NCBI GenBank assembly: GCA_002279705.1
Contig: NCCO01000022.1
Coordinates: 1-43,335, forward strand
Direction: 5' to 3'
Origin: Allobosea sp. 12-68-7
GTDB lineage: Bacteria; Pseudomonadota; Alphaproteobacteria; Rhizobiales; Beijerinckiaceae
DNA length: 43,335 nucleotides
The notes below the pieces were generated by a model. The model saw only the letters and a list, made by a program, of their open reading frames with translations, was not told where the DNA came from and searched no databases. The position numbers and the translations under genes are program-made. Below, piece after piece: positions 1-8,656 of this stretch (the first letter of the stretch is position 1; each line of letters opens with the position of its first letter).

Positions 1-1
1 A

Positions 2-220
2 GACGCCGCCGAAGCCGTCGCGCCCGGCGCCTGGCAGACCATGCCGTCCGGCGCCGGCCATGACGCGCAGGTCATCGCCCGCACAATGCCGGCCTCGATG
101 TTGTTCGTGCCCTCGATCGGTGGCATCTCGCATCACTGGACCGAGGACACGAAAGACGAGGACCTCGCTTTGGGCATCCAGGTCCTGCACGGTGCGGTCG
201 AGCGCTTTCTGGCGGGGTGA
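2..220 (+). CDS. M20 family Zn-dependent amidohydrolase (N-carbamoyl amino acid / allantoate amidohydrolase type), C-terminal fragment
   Basis: This is the last 72 residues of a gene that begins left of the window; no start codon is visible. The reading frame contains SGAGHDAQ followed about 20 residues later by [17 protein letters not shown]. This is the characteristic C-terminal signature of the hydantoinase/carbamoylase branch of metallopeptidase family M20 (AmaB, HyuC, AllC), where the late His helps bind the metal pair and substrate. Family members hydrolyse an N-carbamoyl or ureido group of amino acids or of allantoate in the cytoplasm. Which of these is the substrate cannot be told from the tail. 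The downstream gap to the EamA transporter gene holds a palindromic repeat, so co-transcription is uncertain. Confidence 0.85.
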   Translation, partial: DAAEAVAPGAWQTMPSGAGHDAQVIARTMPASMLFVPSIGGISHHWTEDTKDEDLALGIQVLHGAVERFLAG

Positions 221-248
221 GGCCTGCTGGTTTCTGACCGAACCGCGC

Positions 249-292
249 CGTCATCCGGACAAGCTGCAAAGCAGCGCAGCTCCGGGATGACG
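249..292. repeat. Palindromic intergenic repeat (GTCATCC type)
   Basis: Arms CGTCATCCGG (249-258) and CCGGGATGACG (282-292) face each other. They enclose a second inverted pair, AGCTGC (262-267) and GCAGCT (276-281), so the whole unit can fold as a two-step hairpin. It sits between two plus-strand genes. The outer arms resemble those of the element at 15604-15708. Short REP-like units of this kind are common between Hyphomicrobiales genes. It may also act as a weak transcription end for the upstream gene, although no T-run follows. Confidence 0.6.
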
Positions 293-441
293 GGGTGGTT
301 CCGAGAACACTCCGGATGCTTGAGCCGCAGAACGCGGGGCTGCGTCACCGCTAGCGCCCCTTGCCCGCGGAAGGCCGGGCCCGCATAGGAGCGGACGCAC
401 CCGGAGCCGCTCTCCGGCCCCGTTCCTTGCGAAAGCTCCTC

Positions 442-1359
442 GTGTCAGACCTCGCCTCTCCCGCTCCGGCCGCCCTGGCGCGCCGCCGCCTCTGGCTCGG
501 CATCGGCTGCGGCCTGCTGACCAGCCTGATCTGGGGCGTGCAATCCGTGGTCTCGCGCCAGTCGGTGGCGGATGGGCTGAGCGCGGCGGACGTCACCATC
601 CTGCGCTTCGTCGTGGCGTCGCTCATCCTTCTGCCGCTCGCGCGGCGGCGGATGCGGCCCTTTCCGGTTGGCGCGCTCGGCTGGCGGCGGGCGCTGATCC
701 TGACCGCGCTCGCCGGCGCGCCCTATGCCCTCGTCCTCGTCGGCGGCGCGACCTTCGCCCCGGCGCTGCACGCCTCGGTGATCGTGCCCGGCCTGATCCC
801 GGTGATGACGGTGGCGCTGGCCTTCCTCGTGCTGGGCGAGAGGCCGGGGCCGCTGCGGCTGCTCGGCCTCGTACTGGTGCTGGCCGGCATCGGCGCCTTC
901 GGCTGGCAGGCCTTCGGGGAATCGGGCGCGGGGGCCAAGGCCTGGATCGGCGATCTCTTCTTCGTCACTAACGCGGTGATGTGGTCGGTCTTCGGGCTTC
1001 TGGCCCTGCGCTGGCGGACGGACGCGATCGACGTCACCATCGCGACCTGCCTGCTCTCGCTGCTGATCCTGCCGGTCTTCGCGGCGACCATGCCGATCCG
1101 GCTCGCCGAGGTCGCCTGGTCGGCGATCGCGCTGCAGGCGCTCTATCAGGGCGCGCTGGTCGGCGTCGGCGCGCTGTTTCTCTACACCAAATCGGTGGAA
1201 CTGCTGGGCGCCGGGCGCGCGACGCTGTTCCTGCCGCTCAACCCGGTCGTCACCGCGCTCGCCGCGATCCTGCTGCTCGGCGAATATCCCTCCCCGGTCG
1301 AGATCGCCGGGATGGTGCTGGTGATCGCCGGCATGAGCGTGGCGCTGCGGGCGCGATAG
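442..1359 (+). CDS. EamA/DMT-superfamily membrane transporter
   Basis: The product is a very hydrophobic protein of about 305 residues with ten predicted membrane segments arranged as two EamA repeats of about 140 residues each. Sequence features typical of the drug/metabolite transporter superfamily are the WG-x-x-x-V element in the first helix (SLIWGVQSVVSRQ), the ALVLVGGATFAPALHASV segment, and the LNPVVTALAAILLLGEYPSP element near the end. Such proteins export or import small metabolites across the inner membrane; the substrate is unknown. I chose the GTG at 442 because the first helix starts about 15 residues later. A longer TTG start at 361 is open in frame, and neither has a convincing Shine-Dalgarno. 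It stands alone between a repeat and a convergent gene. Confidence 0.85.
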   Translation: MSDLASPAPAALARRRLWLGIGCGLLTSLIWGVQSVVSRQSVADGLSAADVTILRFVVASLILLPLARRRMRPFPVGALGWRRALILTALAGAPYALVLVGGATFAPALHASVIVPGLIPVMTVALAFLVLGERPGPLRLLGLVLVLAGIGAFGWQAFGESGAGAKAWIGDLFFVTNAVMWSVFGLLALRWRTDAIDVTIATCLLSLLILPVFAATMPIRLAEVAWSAIALQALYQGALVGVGALFLYTKSVELLGAGRATLFLPLNPVVTALAAILLLGEYPSPVEIAGMVLVIAGMSVALRAR

Positions 1360-1368
1360 GCAGACGCG

Positions 1369-1863
1369 TCAGTGCCGGCCGATCCAGCGGCGCACCCGGC
1401 CGCGATAGGCCAGCCAGGCCGGCCCGAACAGCGCCTCGAGATGGCGCTCCTCGCGCGCGATGGCGAGATTCAGGACCAGGAATGCGGCGATAAGCCCGGT
1501 CACGATCAGCCAGAGATTGCCGAAGCCGAGGCCGGCCCCGACCATCATCAGGGTGTTGCCGAAATAGATCGGGTTGCGGCTGATCGCGAAGGGCCCGCTC
1601 TCGACCAGCGCGGTCGCGGCCCGGTGCGGCAGGATGTTGGCGCGCGCTCGCGCCATCGTCACCATCGCGGAGAGGTCGAAGCCGGCACCGACCGCCAGCA
1701 GCACCCAGCCGAGGGGGCCGAGCCAGCCCGCAAGGGCACCGTCAGCCGCAGGATAAGGTAGCGGCAGCAGCCTCTGCAGCGCCATCGCGACCAGGATCGC
1801 CGCCCCGTAGAGCATGGGCGGCCAGGGAAGACGGTTCGGCCGCTCCGTCGTTGCGTCGATCAT
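1369..1863 (-). CDS. Isoprenylcysteine carboxyl methyltransferase (ICMT/PEMT)-like integral membrane protein
   Basis: The 164-residue protein has four or five predicted membrane helices. It carries the family signature SRNPIYFGNTLMMVGAGLGFG in the third quarter and a polar EERHLEALFGPAWLAYRGRVRRW tail. These match the ICMT/phospholipid methyltransferase fold (PF04191/PF04140), in which the NPxY-type motif and the late E-x-x-x-L-x-x-x-F-G segment bind S-adenosylmethionine. In bacteria these proteins methylate unknown membrane or small substrates, so a specific reaction cannot be assigned. The ATG at 1863 follows a strong GGAGGA ribosome binding site with a 7-base spacer. The gene is convergent with the EamA transporter gene, 9 bases apart, and lies downstream of gpt on the same strand. 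Confidence 0.8.
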   Translation of the reverse strand: MIDATTERPNRLPWPPMLYGAAILVAMALQRLLPLPYPAADGALAGWLGPLGWVLLAVGAGFDLSAMVTMARARANILPHRAATALVESGPFAISRNPIYFGNTLMMVGAGLGFGNLWLIVTGLIAAFLVLNLAIAREERHLEALFGPAWLAYRGRVRRWIGRH

Positions 1864-1899
1864 CGCGATCTCCTCCAGACGGTGGCGGCCGGCCCACCC

Positions 1900-1931
1900 T
1901 CAGCCCTTGTGATCCTCAGCCCTTGTGATCC
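1900..1931. repeat. 16-bp perfect tandem duplication at the gpt stop codon
   Basis: TCAGCCCTTGTGATCC occurs at 1900-1915 and again, immediately adjacent, at 1916-1931. Read on the minus strand each copy encodes the last four codons plus stop of gpt (D-H-K-G-stop). The 16-bp unit is not a multiple of three, so the second copy lies just beyond the functional stop and does not extend the protein. It looks like a recent slippage duplication. Confidence 0.9.
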
Positions 1932-2425
1932 TTGGCGATCGGCTCGACATAAGCCAGCCCCATATCCCAGGGGAAGTAGATCCAGGTGTCCTGGCTGACC
2001 TCGGTGACGAAGGTGTCGACGGTGGGCACGCCGGCCGGCTTGGCATAGACCGTGGCGAAATGCGCGTTCGGCAGCATTTCGCGCACGACGCGGGCCGTTT
2101 TGCCGGTGTCGGTGAGGTCGTCGACGACGAGCACGCCCCGGCCCTTGCCATCACCGATCGCCTTGATCGAGGGGGCGACGTCCTTGAGCACCTTGAGCTC
2201 GGTCTGGTTCTTGTAGTCGTGATAGCTGGCGACGCAGACCGTCTCGATCAGGCGCAGGCCAAGCTCGCTACAGATGATCGCCGCCGGTACCAGCCCGCCG
2301 CGGGTGATGCAGACGATCGCCTCGAACGGCCCTTTCTCCGCCAGCCGCCAGGCGAGCGCCCGCGCGTCGCGATGGAACTGGTCCCAGGAAACGGGGAAGG
2401 CCTTGTTGGAGGTCGGCTCGGCCAT
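1916..2425 (-). CDS. gpt: Xanthine phosphoribosyltransferase
   Basis: This 169-residue cytoplasmic type I phosphoribosyltransferase transfers the phosphoribosyl group of PRPP to xanthine and guanine in purine salvage. The PRPP-binding signature [13 protein letters not shown] is at residues 98-110, and the early [10 protein letters not shown] loop (39-48) is also typical of Gpt. The C-terminal [11 protein letters not shown] segment matches the purine-binding region of proteobacterial Gpt. The length fits the family. The start is the ATG at 2425; alternatives would remove conserved sequence. The stop region is duplicated (see 1900-1931). The gene is upstream of, and on the same strand as, the ICMT-like gene, with a 52-base gap. 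It follows the CinA-like gene by 118 bases, so it may have its own promoter. Confidence 0.95.
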   Translation of the reverse strand: MAEPTSNKAFPVSWDQFHRDARALAWRLAEKGPFEAIVCITRGGLVPAAIICSELGLRLIETVCVASYHDYKNQTELKVLKDVAPSIKAIGDGKGRGVLVVDDLTDTGKTARVVREMLPNAHFATVYAKPAGVPTVDTFVTEVSQDTWIYFPWDMGLAYVEPIAKDHKG

Positions 2426-2543
2426 GACGCGGAGGCTCCGGATCGGTCTCGGGCGCGAACGGCCCTTCAGCCCGTGGCAAAACCCTATCGGCGCGCCGCT
2501 GGCAAGAGGCGACGCGCCGTTCGTCCCCGCAAAAGCCCTTGCG

Positions 2544-3308
2544 TCAGGCGCCGAGCTTCGCCTGCTCGGCCGCGATCATCGCCTTGACGGCCTCCGTCGC
2601 GGTCGCCAGCGCGTCGGGATCGCGCGAGCGCACGACGACATTGGTGTCCGGCCCCGTCTCCGAGAAGAACGGGTAGGAGCCGATCGAGACGCCCGGATGG
2701 GCCTTGGCGACCTCGGCCAGCGCCGTGCCGATATCGCCCTCGCGCAGGCCGGCGCGGACCGTGTCGGACAGGATCTTGACCCCCGTCTGCAGCGTCGGGG
2801 CGACGACGTCGAGCATGGCCTGCATGATCGAGGGCACGCCCGCCATCACATAGACATTGCCGATGGTGAAGCCCGGCGCCTTCGAGACCGAATTGGCGAT
2901 GAGATCGGCCCCGGCGGGAATCCGCGCCATCCGGAGCCGCGCCTCGTTGAGCTGGTCGGGCGGGAAACGTTCGGCCAGCATCGCGATGGCGCGCGGGTCG
3001 TGGTCGATCGCGACGCCGAAGGCCGCGGCCACCGAATCGGCGGTGATGTCGTCATGGGTCGGGCCGATGCCGCCGGTGGTGAAGATGTAGGTGTAGCGCG
3101 CGCGCAGGGCGTTCAGCGCCGCGACGATCTCCTCCTGCACGTCCGGCACGATCCGGACCTCGCGCAGCTCGATGCCGATATTGGTCAGGTACTCGGCGAT
3201 GTAGCCGATGTTCTTGTCCTTGGTCCGGCCGGACAGGATCTCGTCGCCGATGACCAGGATCGCGGCCGTCACGCTGGCCGGGGAAGAGGTGGTCTCGCTC
3301 ATGGTCAT
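2544..3308 (-). CDS. MoaB/CinA N-terminal-type molybdopterin-binding domain protein
   Basis: The 254-residue protein begins with [19 protein letters not shown] and contains [22 protein letters not shown] near residues 85-106. These are the two hallmark loops of the MoaB/Mog fold as found in the N-terminal half of competence/damage-inducible protein CinA (COG1058). The C-terminal amidohydrolase domain of full CinA (PncC, NMN deamidase) is absent, as in many alphaproteobacterial stand-alone versions. In full CinA the COG1058 half carries ADP-ribose pyrophosphatase activity; whether that holds here is not known. ATG codons at 3308 and 3302 are both possible starts. No partner gene in a molybdenum pathway is adjacent, although a molybdoenzyme cluster lies 12 kb away. 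Confidence 0.85.
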   Translation of the reverse strand: MTMSETTSSPASVTAAILVIGDEILSGRTKDKNIGYIAEYLTNIGIELREVRIVPDVQEEIVAALNALRARYTYIFTTGGIGPTHDDITADSVAAAFGVAIDHDPRAIAMLAERFPPDQLNEARLRMARIPAGADLIANSVSKAPGFTIGNVYVMAGVPSIMQAMLDVVAPTLQTGVKILSDTVRAGLREGDIGTALAEVAKAHPGVSIGSYPFFSETGPDTNVVVRSRDPDALATATEAVKAMIAAEQAKLGA

Positions 3309-3408
3309 GCCCGGCTCCTGGCTGCGGCGCGAGGCGCGCTCCGCCTCCTGGCGCCGCTACTGCTAGGGCTTTGCCGGCGCCGGCTCAAGCGGCGCCTTCG
3401 CCGCGCCC

Positions 3409-4287
3409 TCAGCCGCCGATGACGGCCTCTTCGGCCGGCGTATGCGGGCGCTCGAAGACGAGATTGAGCCGCGTCTGCGCGCGCAGCGTATAGCCGCTGC
3501 GCTCCAGCAGGGCGGCGAGGTCGCTCTGCCAGCGCTGGCGCGAATCCTCGATGACGATCAGCCCCGGCCAGAGGCTCTGCGGCGCGTCGCGCAGGAACGG
3601 CTCGAGGATCAGATCCTCCGCGCCCTCGACATCGAGCTTGATCGCGTCGAGACGCTCATAGCCCTCGTTCTGGACCAGCGCGAGCAGCGTCATGGCGGGA
3701 ACCCGCACCGTGCTGCCGGCGCTCGAGCGCAGGATGCGCACGCTCGACTCGCCGCGATTGGTCGGGTCGATGAACAGCGTCAGCTCGCCCGGCTTGTCGG
3801 CGAGCGCGCAGGCCACCGCCTTGACCGTGCCGAACGGGTTCTGCGCGATGTTGAAGGCCAGCCGCGCGAAGACCTCGGGCTGGGGCTCGACCGCGACGAT
3901 GCGCGCGCTCGGCCCGGCCTTGGCGGCCACGAAGAGCGAATACGCGCCGATATTGGCGCCGATGTCGATGAAGCGGAAACCGTCACGCAGGCGCGAGGCC
4001 AGGATCTCGCGCTCGAGGGGATCGAAATACTGCGGGGTGAACAGAACCCGCTTTTCGCAGACATTGCCGTCCGGATAGAGCCGCATGCGCGCGCCCAGCG
4101 ACTCGATGTCGACCGGGCGCCCCGCGAGCGAGCGCAGGCCGAGCCGGCGCAGGGCATAGGCGAACTTGCGGCCGAAGAAGCTGTCGGACGCACGGCGCGT
4201 CCAGGCGATGAGGCGCGACAAGCCGCGCGGCGGTGCGAAGGCGCCGTAAGGCTTGTCCTCCACCTGTGAATGATCGATGCTGGCCAT
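3409..4287 (-). CDS. FkbM family SAM-dependent methyltransferase
   Basis: The 292-residue protein has a central Rossmann methyltransferase core. FRFIDIGANIGAYSLFVA is the SAM-binding motif I, ARIVAVEPQPEVFARL is the acidic motif II, and LDAIKLDVEGAEDLIL is the FkbM-specific motif. FkbM family enzymes (PF05050) O-methylate sugars or polyketide-like acceptors; the acceptor here is unknown. I chose the ATG at 4287 (MASIDHSQ). The frame stays open far upstream, but that part lies antisense to map and is arginine-rich shadow sequence. The gene is divergent from map, with 156 bases between the start codons. Confidence 0.82.
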   Translation of the reverse strand: MASIDHSQVEDKPYGAFAPPRGLSRLIAWTRRASDSFFGRKFAYALRRLGLRSLAGRPVDIESLGARMRLYPDGNVCEKRVLFTPQYFDPLEREILASRLRDGFRFIDIGANIGAYSLFVAAKAGPSARIVAVEPQPEVFARLAFNIAQNPFGTVKAVACALADKPGELTLFIDPTNRGESSVRILRSSAGSTVRVPAMTLLALVQNEGYERLDAIKLDVEGAEDLILEPFLRDAPQSLWPGLIVIEDSRQRWQSDLAALLERSGYTLRAQTRLNLVFERPHTPAEEAVIGG

Positions 4288-4443
4288 GCTGCCCGCCTGA
4301 TACACGCGCGCGGCCAGAGACGCCAGCCGGCGCGACACGCCGAGGGTCGAAGCGACGTGAAGACGACGAGACGCAGGGCCGAGCCGCCTTGCGCCGTCCG
4401 CCAAACCCAATAGATAGGCCCGGCGAGGAGTTGTCCGGCGAAC

Positions 4444-5268
4444 ATGACCTTTGACGAAACACTGGGCCGGTCGCGGCACCGCGAGCCGGCCATCAAGATT
4501 CACGGCGCGGACGCCTTCGCGGCGATGCACAAGGCCGGCCGTCTGACGGCCGAGGGCCTCGACATGCTCGGCTCTTACGTCAAGCCCGGCGTCACCACCC
4601 AGCGCCTCGACGACCTCGCCTTCCAGTTCGCGCGGGACAATGGCGCCTATCCCGCCACGCTGTTCTACCGCGGCTACACCAAGTCGATCTGCACCTCGAT
4701 CAACCATGTCGTCTGCCACGGCATTCCCGACGACAAGCCGCTCCGCGAAGGCGACATCCTCAACATCGACTACACGCTGATCGTCGATGGCTGGCATGGC
4801 GATTCGAGCCGGATGTACGGCGTCGGCGCGCTCTCGCGGAGGGCCGAGCGCCTGGTCGAGATCACCTATGAGAGCCTGATGCGCGGCATCAAGGCGGCGC
4901 GCGCCGGCGCCACCACCGGCGATATCGGCTTCGCCATCCAGCGCTATGCCGAGGCAGAGCGCTGCTCGGTGGTCAGGGACTTCTGCGGCCACGGCGTCGG
5001 CCGCAATTTCCACGACGCCCCCAACATCCTGCACTACGGCTCGCCGGGCGAAGGCCCGCAGTTGAAGCCCGGGATGATCTTCACCATCGAGCCGATGATC
5101 AATCTCGGCAAGGCCGGGGTGAAGGTGCTCTCCGACGGCTGGACCGCGGTGACGCGGGACCGCTCGCTCTCGGCCCAGTTCGAGCACACGATCGGTGTCA
5201 CCGAGACCGGCTGCGAGATCTTCACGCTCTCGCCGTCGGGACGGGACAACCCGCTCGCCGTGCCATGA
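4444..5268 (+). CDS. map: Type I methionine aminopeptidase
   Basis: The 274-residue enzyme removes the initiator methionine from nascent proteins in the cytoplasm. The di-metal ligands of the M24A family are all present: D109 (LNIDYT), D120 (HGDSS), H183 ([10 protein letters not shown]), E216 (TIEPM) and E247 (QFEHTI). The substrate-contacting H92 (VCHGIP) is also kept. The length and the NHVVCHG element mark it as bacterial MetAP type I. A GAGGAG ribosome binding site lies about 13 bases before the ATG. The stop codon overlaps the start of radC in ATGA (5265-5268), so the two are translationally coupled. Confidence 0.97.
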   Translation: MTFDETLGRSRHREPAIKIHGADAFAAMHKAGRLTAEGLDMLGSYVKPGVTTQRLDDLAFQFARDNGAYPATLFYRGYTKSICTSINHVVCHGIPDDKPLREGDILNIDYTLIVDGWHGDSSRMYGVGALSRRAERLVEITYESLMRGIKAARAGATTGDIGFAIQRYAEAERCSVVRDFCGHGVGRNFHDAPNILHYGSPGEGPQLKPGMIFTIEPMINLGKAGVKVLSDGWTAVTRDRSLSAQFEHTIGVTETGCEIFTLSPSGRDNPLAVP

Positions 5269-6017
5269 CCGGCAAGGCGGGCACAGGCCAAGGCCGCATG
5301 TCGCAGCCTGCCTCTCCCGCGAAAACCTCCGGCGCGCCCATCGAAACGCCGCATTATCTCGGCCATCGCCAGCGGCTGCGCAGCCGCTTTCAGGAGGGGG
5401 GCGCCGACACCCTGCCCGATTACGAACTGCTCGAGCTGCTGCTCTTCCGCTCAATCCCGCAGCGCGACGTCAAGCCGCTCGCCAAGGAGCTGATCGCGCG
5501 CTTCGGCTCCTTCGCCGAGGTTCTCGGCGCGCCGGCGGCGCGGCTGACCGAGGTCAACGGCATCGGCGAGGGCGTCGCACTCGATCTGAAGGTGGTCGAG
5601 GCGGCCCTGCAGCGCATGGCCAGGGGCGCCGTCACGAGGCGCACCGTGCTCTCCTCCTGGTCGGCGGTGCTCGACTACTGCCGCACGACCATGGCCTTCG
5701 CCGAGCGCGAGCAGTTCCGGCTGCTCTTCCTCGACAAGAAGAACGCCGTCATCGCCGACGAGGTGCAGCAGACCGGCACCGTCGACCACACCCCAGTCTA
5801 TCCGCGGGAGGTCATACGGCGGGCGCTCGAACTCTCCGCCTCGGCGATCATCCTGGTTCACAACCACCCCTCCGGCGACCCGACGCCCTCGGCCGCCGAC
5901 GTCAAGATGACCCGCGAACTCGTTGATATCGCGAAGCCCTTGGGCATCGCGATCCACGACCACGTCATCGTCGGCCGCGACGGCCATGCGAGCTTCCGCG
6001 GGCTGGGTCTGATCTGA
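5265..6017 (+). CDS. radC: RadC family JAB/MPN-domain protein
   Basis: This 250-residue protein has an N-terminal helix-hairpin-helix region (around [13 protein letters not shown], residues 94-106). A C-terminal JAB1/MPN-type metalloprotease domain holds the JAMM motif H199-x-H201-P-S203-G with D212. It was named a DNA repair protein, but the family has no firmly demonstrated repair activity; the zinc-binding JAMM motif suggests a peptidase or nuclease-like hydrolase. The start at 5265 overlaps the map stop by four bases. An internal ATG 11 codons later (5298) is an alternative. map-radC is a recurrent gene pair in alphaproteobacteria. Confidence 0.93.
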   Translation: MTGKAGTGQGRMSQPASPAKTSGAPIETPHYLGHRQRLRSRFQEGGADTLPDYELLELLLFRSIPQRDVKPLAKELIARFGSFAEVLGAPAARLTEVNGIGEGVALDLKVVEAALQRMARGAVTRRTVLSSWSAVLDYCRTTMAFAEREQFRLLFLDKKNAVIADEVQQTGTVDHTPVYPREVIRRALELSASAIILVHNHPSGDPTPSAADVKMTRELVDIAKPLGIAIHDHVIVGRDGHASFRGLGLI

Positions 6018-6139
6018 AGAGCCCCCCGTCCGGGGCCGCCTACGAAATGGGCAGCTCCGCCGAAGGGCTTGGCACCAGCCCCCTTTCCGAACGCGCGCGA
6101 ATAGGCATAGGCTGGACCAAACGGGGGAAAGACGCCTGC

Positions 6140-7555
6140 ATGGTCGCGTTCGATGAGATGACGGGGACGGAGGGCGATGTCCGGCAGGCCTATACGGCAC
6201 TGGACCGCTGGCTGAAGGAAGCGCCGCCGGAGATGCTGGCGCTGCGGCGCAGCCAGGCCGAACTCTTCTTCCGGCGCATCGGCATCACCTTCGCCGTCTA
6301 TGGCGACGAGGAATCGACCGAGAGACTGATTCCCTTCGACATCATTCCGCGCGTGCTGACCAAGCCGGAATGGACCAAGCTCGAGGCCGGCCTGCGCCAG
6401 CGCGTCACCGCGCTCAACATGTTCCTGGCCGATGTCTACGGCCCCAGGGAATGCATCAAGGCCGGCATCATCCCGGCCGATCTGGTCTATCGCAACGCCT
6501 GCTACCAGCTCGAAATGGTCGATTTCCAGGTGCCCCACGGCATCTACTGCCACATCGCCGGCATCGACATCGTCCGGGTCGATGCCGACACCTTCTACGT
6601 GCTGGAGGACAATGCCCGCACCCCGTCCGGGGTCTCCTACATGATGGAGAACCGCGAGGTGATGCTGCGGCTCTTCCCGGAGCTCTTCGCCACGCATCGC
6701 GTCGCGCCCGTCGACAACTATCCCGACCAGCTGCTGGCGACGCTGCGCTCGGTCGCGCCGCGCTCCTCCCCCGCCGACCCCAACATCTGCCTGCTGACGC
6801 CGGGCCAGTACAATTCGGCCTTCTACGAGCACTCCTTCCTGGCCGACAAGCTCGGCGTCGAGCTGGTCGAGGGCTCGGACCTGCTGGTCAAGGACGACGT
6901 GGTCTACATGCGCACCACGCAGGGTCCCAAGCGCGTCGACGTGATCTACCGGCGCATCGACGACGACTTCATCGACCCGCTCGTCTTCCGCAGCGACTCG
7001 GTGCTCGGCGTGCCCGGGCTGATCGGCGCCTACAAGGCCGGCAACGTCACGCTCGCCAACGCGGTCGGCACCGGCGTCGCCGACGACAAGGCGGTCTACA
7101 GCTACATGCCCGAGATCGTGAAGTTCTTCACCGGCGAGGATCCGATCCTGAAGAACGTCCCGACGTTCCGCTGCCGCGAGCCCGAGGCCAACGCCTATGT
7201 GCTCGACAATCTCGAGCAACTGGTCGTCAAGGAGGTCAACGGCTCGGGCGGCTACGGCATGCTGGTCGGCCCCCACGCCAACAAGGCTCAGCTCGAAACC
7301 TTCCGCCGCAAGCTCAAGGCCCAGCCGGAGGGTTTCATCGCCCAGCCGACGCTGGCGCTCTCCACCTGCCCGACCTTCGTGGCGTCGGGCGTGGCGCCGC
7401 GCCATGTCGATCTGCGGCCCTATGTGCTGTCGGGCGCCAACGGCATCTCCTGCGTGCCGGGCGGCCTGACCCGCGTCGCCCTCAAGGAAGGCTCCCTCGT
7501 CGTCAACTCCAGCCAGGGCGGCGGCACCAAGGATACCTGGGTGCTCGATGCCTGA
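6140..7555 (+). CDS. Circularly permuted ATP-grasp domain protein of the Anbu cluster
   Basis: The 471-residue protein belongs to the circularly permuted ATP-grasp family (formerly DUF404/DUF407). Diagnostic stretches are the GITFAVYGDEESTERLIPFD region, YVLEDNARTPSGVSYM, LLTPGQYNSAFYEH, and VVKEVNGSGGYGMLVGP. The last two carry the ATP-binding lysine and glycine-rich loop in permuted order. Such enzymes are predicted to ligate amino acids or peptides in an ATP-dependent way. Genome-context studies place them with alpha-E, transglutaminase and Anbu proteins, exactly as here. I chose the ATG at 6140, preceded by GGGGGAAAG; an ATG at 6047 is open in frame but adds a non-conserved leader. It ends eight bases past a possible early start of the alpha-E gene. 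Confidence 0.87.
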   Translation: MVAFDEMTGTEGDVRQAYTALDRWLKEAPPEMLALRRSQAELFFRRIGITFAVYGDEESTERLIPFDIIPRVLTKPEWTKLEAGLRQRVTALNMFLADVYGPRECIKAGIIPADLVYRNACYQLEMVDFQVPHGIYCHIAGIDIVRVDADTFYVLEDNARTPSGVSYMMENREVMLRLFPELFATHRVAPVDNYPDQLLATLRSVAPRSSPADPNICLLTPGQYNSAFYEHSFLADKLGVELVEGSDLLVKDDVVYMRTTQGPKRVDVIYRRIDDDFIDPLVFRSDSVLGVPGLIGAYKAGNVTLANAVGTGVADDKAVYSYMPEIVKFFTGEDPILKNVPTFRCREPEANAYVLDNLEQLVVKEVNGSGGYGMLVGPHANKAQLETFRRKLKAQPEGFIAQPTLALSTCPTFVASGVAPRHVDLRPYVLSGANGISCVPGGLTRVALKEGSLVVNSSQGGGTKDTWVLDA

Positions 7556-7628
7556 TCTCGGCACCGGCTCCCTGTTCCAACGCTCTGTCGACCCGTCCCG
7601 CCTCGTCGCCAAAAGGCCCGATCTGACT

Positions 7629-8570
7629 ATGCTCTCGCGCACCGCCGACAGCCTCTACTGGGTCTCCCGCTACGTCGAGCGGGCGGAATACCTCGCCCGC
7701 ATCCTCGACGCGACGATGCGCCTCTCCAACCTGCCCTCCTCCTATGGCGGCGCCGGCAGCGAATGGCAGAGTGCGGTCGCCACCGCCGGCTGCGACGAGG
7801 CCTTCGCCAAGGCCTATGGCGAGGCCAATGAGCGCAATGTCTGCGACTTCCTGACCTTCAACCCCGACAACCCCTCCTCGATCCGCAACTGCCTGGCGCT
7901 CGCCCGCTCCAATGCGCGCGGGGTCCGCACGGCGCTGACCTCCGAGATGTGGGACGCGCTCAACGGCGCCTGGCTCGAACTGCAGCGCTTCGAGAAGAAG
8001 CGCATGGACCGCGAGGAGTTCGCCCGCTTCCTCGACTGGGTGAAGAACGTCTCGCTCGTCTTCGACGGCTCGGCCTACCGCACCATGCTGCGCGACGACG
8101 GCTACTGGTTCTCGCGGCTCGGCGTCTATGTCGAGCGCGCCGACAACACCGCCCGCATCCTCGACGTGAAGTACCATGTGCTGCTGCCAGCCAACGAGCA
8201 GGTCGGCGGGTCGCTCGACTACTTCCAGTGGACCACCGTGCTGCGCGAGGTCTCGGCGCTCACCGCCTATCACTGGGTCTATCGCGAGGCGGTGAAGCCG
8301 CTGCTGATCGCCGACCTTCTGATCCTGAACCGGCGCATGCCGCGCTCGCTGGCCGCCTGCTACGAGAACATCTCGCGCTTCCTCGATCTGCTCGGCGATT
8401 CCTACGGGCGCCAGGGCCCGGCCCAGCGGCAGGCGCGCAAGACGCTCGCCAATCTCTCGAGCACCAGCATCGACGACGTCTTCCAGCACGGGCTGCACGA
8501 GTTCATCGAGGACTTCATCACCGAGAACAACCGGCTCGGCGGCACCATTTTCGAGCAGTACCTGCAGTAA
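7629..8570 (+). CDS. Alpha-E domain-containing protein (DUF403) of the Anbu cluster
   Basis: The 313-residue, mostly alpha-helical protein starts with the canonical MLSRTADSLYWVSRYVERAE, followed by LARILDATMRLS and later YVERADNTARILDVKYHVLLP. Both repeats of the R-x-A-E/D-N-x-A-R-I-L-D motif are the defining feature of the alpha-E family (PF04168). Its biochemical role is unknown. It is almost always encoded next to a circularly permuted ATP-grasp protein, and in some genomes the two are fused, which suggests a complex. An upstream in-frame ATG at 7548 overlaps the preceding gene by eight bases, but the family start is the ATG at 7629. A G+C hairpin (8580-8599) lies just after the stop. Confidence 0.85.
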   Translation: MLSRTADSLYWVSRYVERAEYLARILDATMRLSNLPSSYGGAGSEWQSAVATAGCDEAFAKAYGEANERNVCDFLTFNPDNPSSIRNCLALARSNARGVRTALTSEMWDALNGAWLELQRFEKKRMDREEFARFLDWVKNVSLVFDGSAYRTMLRDDGYWFSRLGVYVERADNTARILDVKYHVLLPANEQVGGSLDYFQWTTVLREVSALTAYHWVYREAVKPLLIADLLILNRRMPRSLAACYENISRFLDLLGDSYGRQGPAQRQARKTLANLSSTSIDDVFQHGLHEFIEDFITENNRLGGTIFEQYLQ

Positions 8571-8656
8571 ACCGCCAAAGCCGCCCCGCTTCGGGCGGCG
8601 GCGGCGACACAGACCACCGAGAAGAGCACAGCCCGACGCCTCCAGTTGCGATTGCC

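Noticed and set aside
4288..5454. N-terminal extension of the FkbM methyltransferase frame
   Set aside because: The extension is antisense to map and not conserved; MASIDHSQ at 4287 is a natural start.
5858..7642. A 594-codon minus-strand frame opposite the ATP-grasp gene
   Set aside because: It has biased composition typical of a shadow frame, and the plus strand encodes a recognised family.
8580..8599. Hairpin GCCGCCC/GGGCGGC between the alpha-E and transglutaminase-like genes as a terminator
   Set aside because: It has no T-run and lies inside an operon with conserved order; at most it tunes the message.
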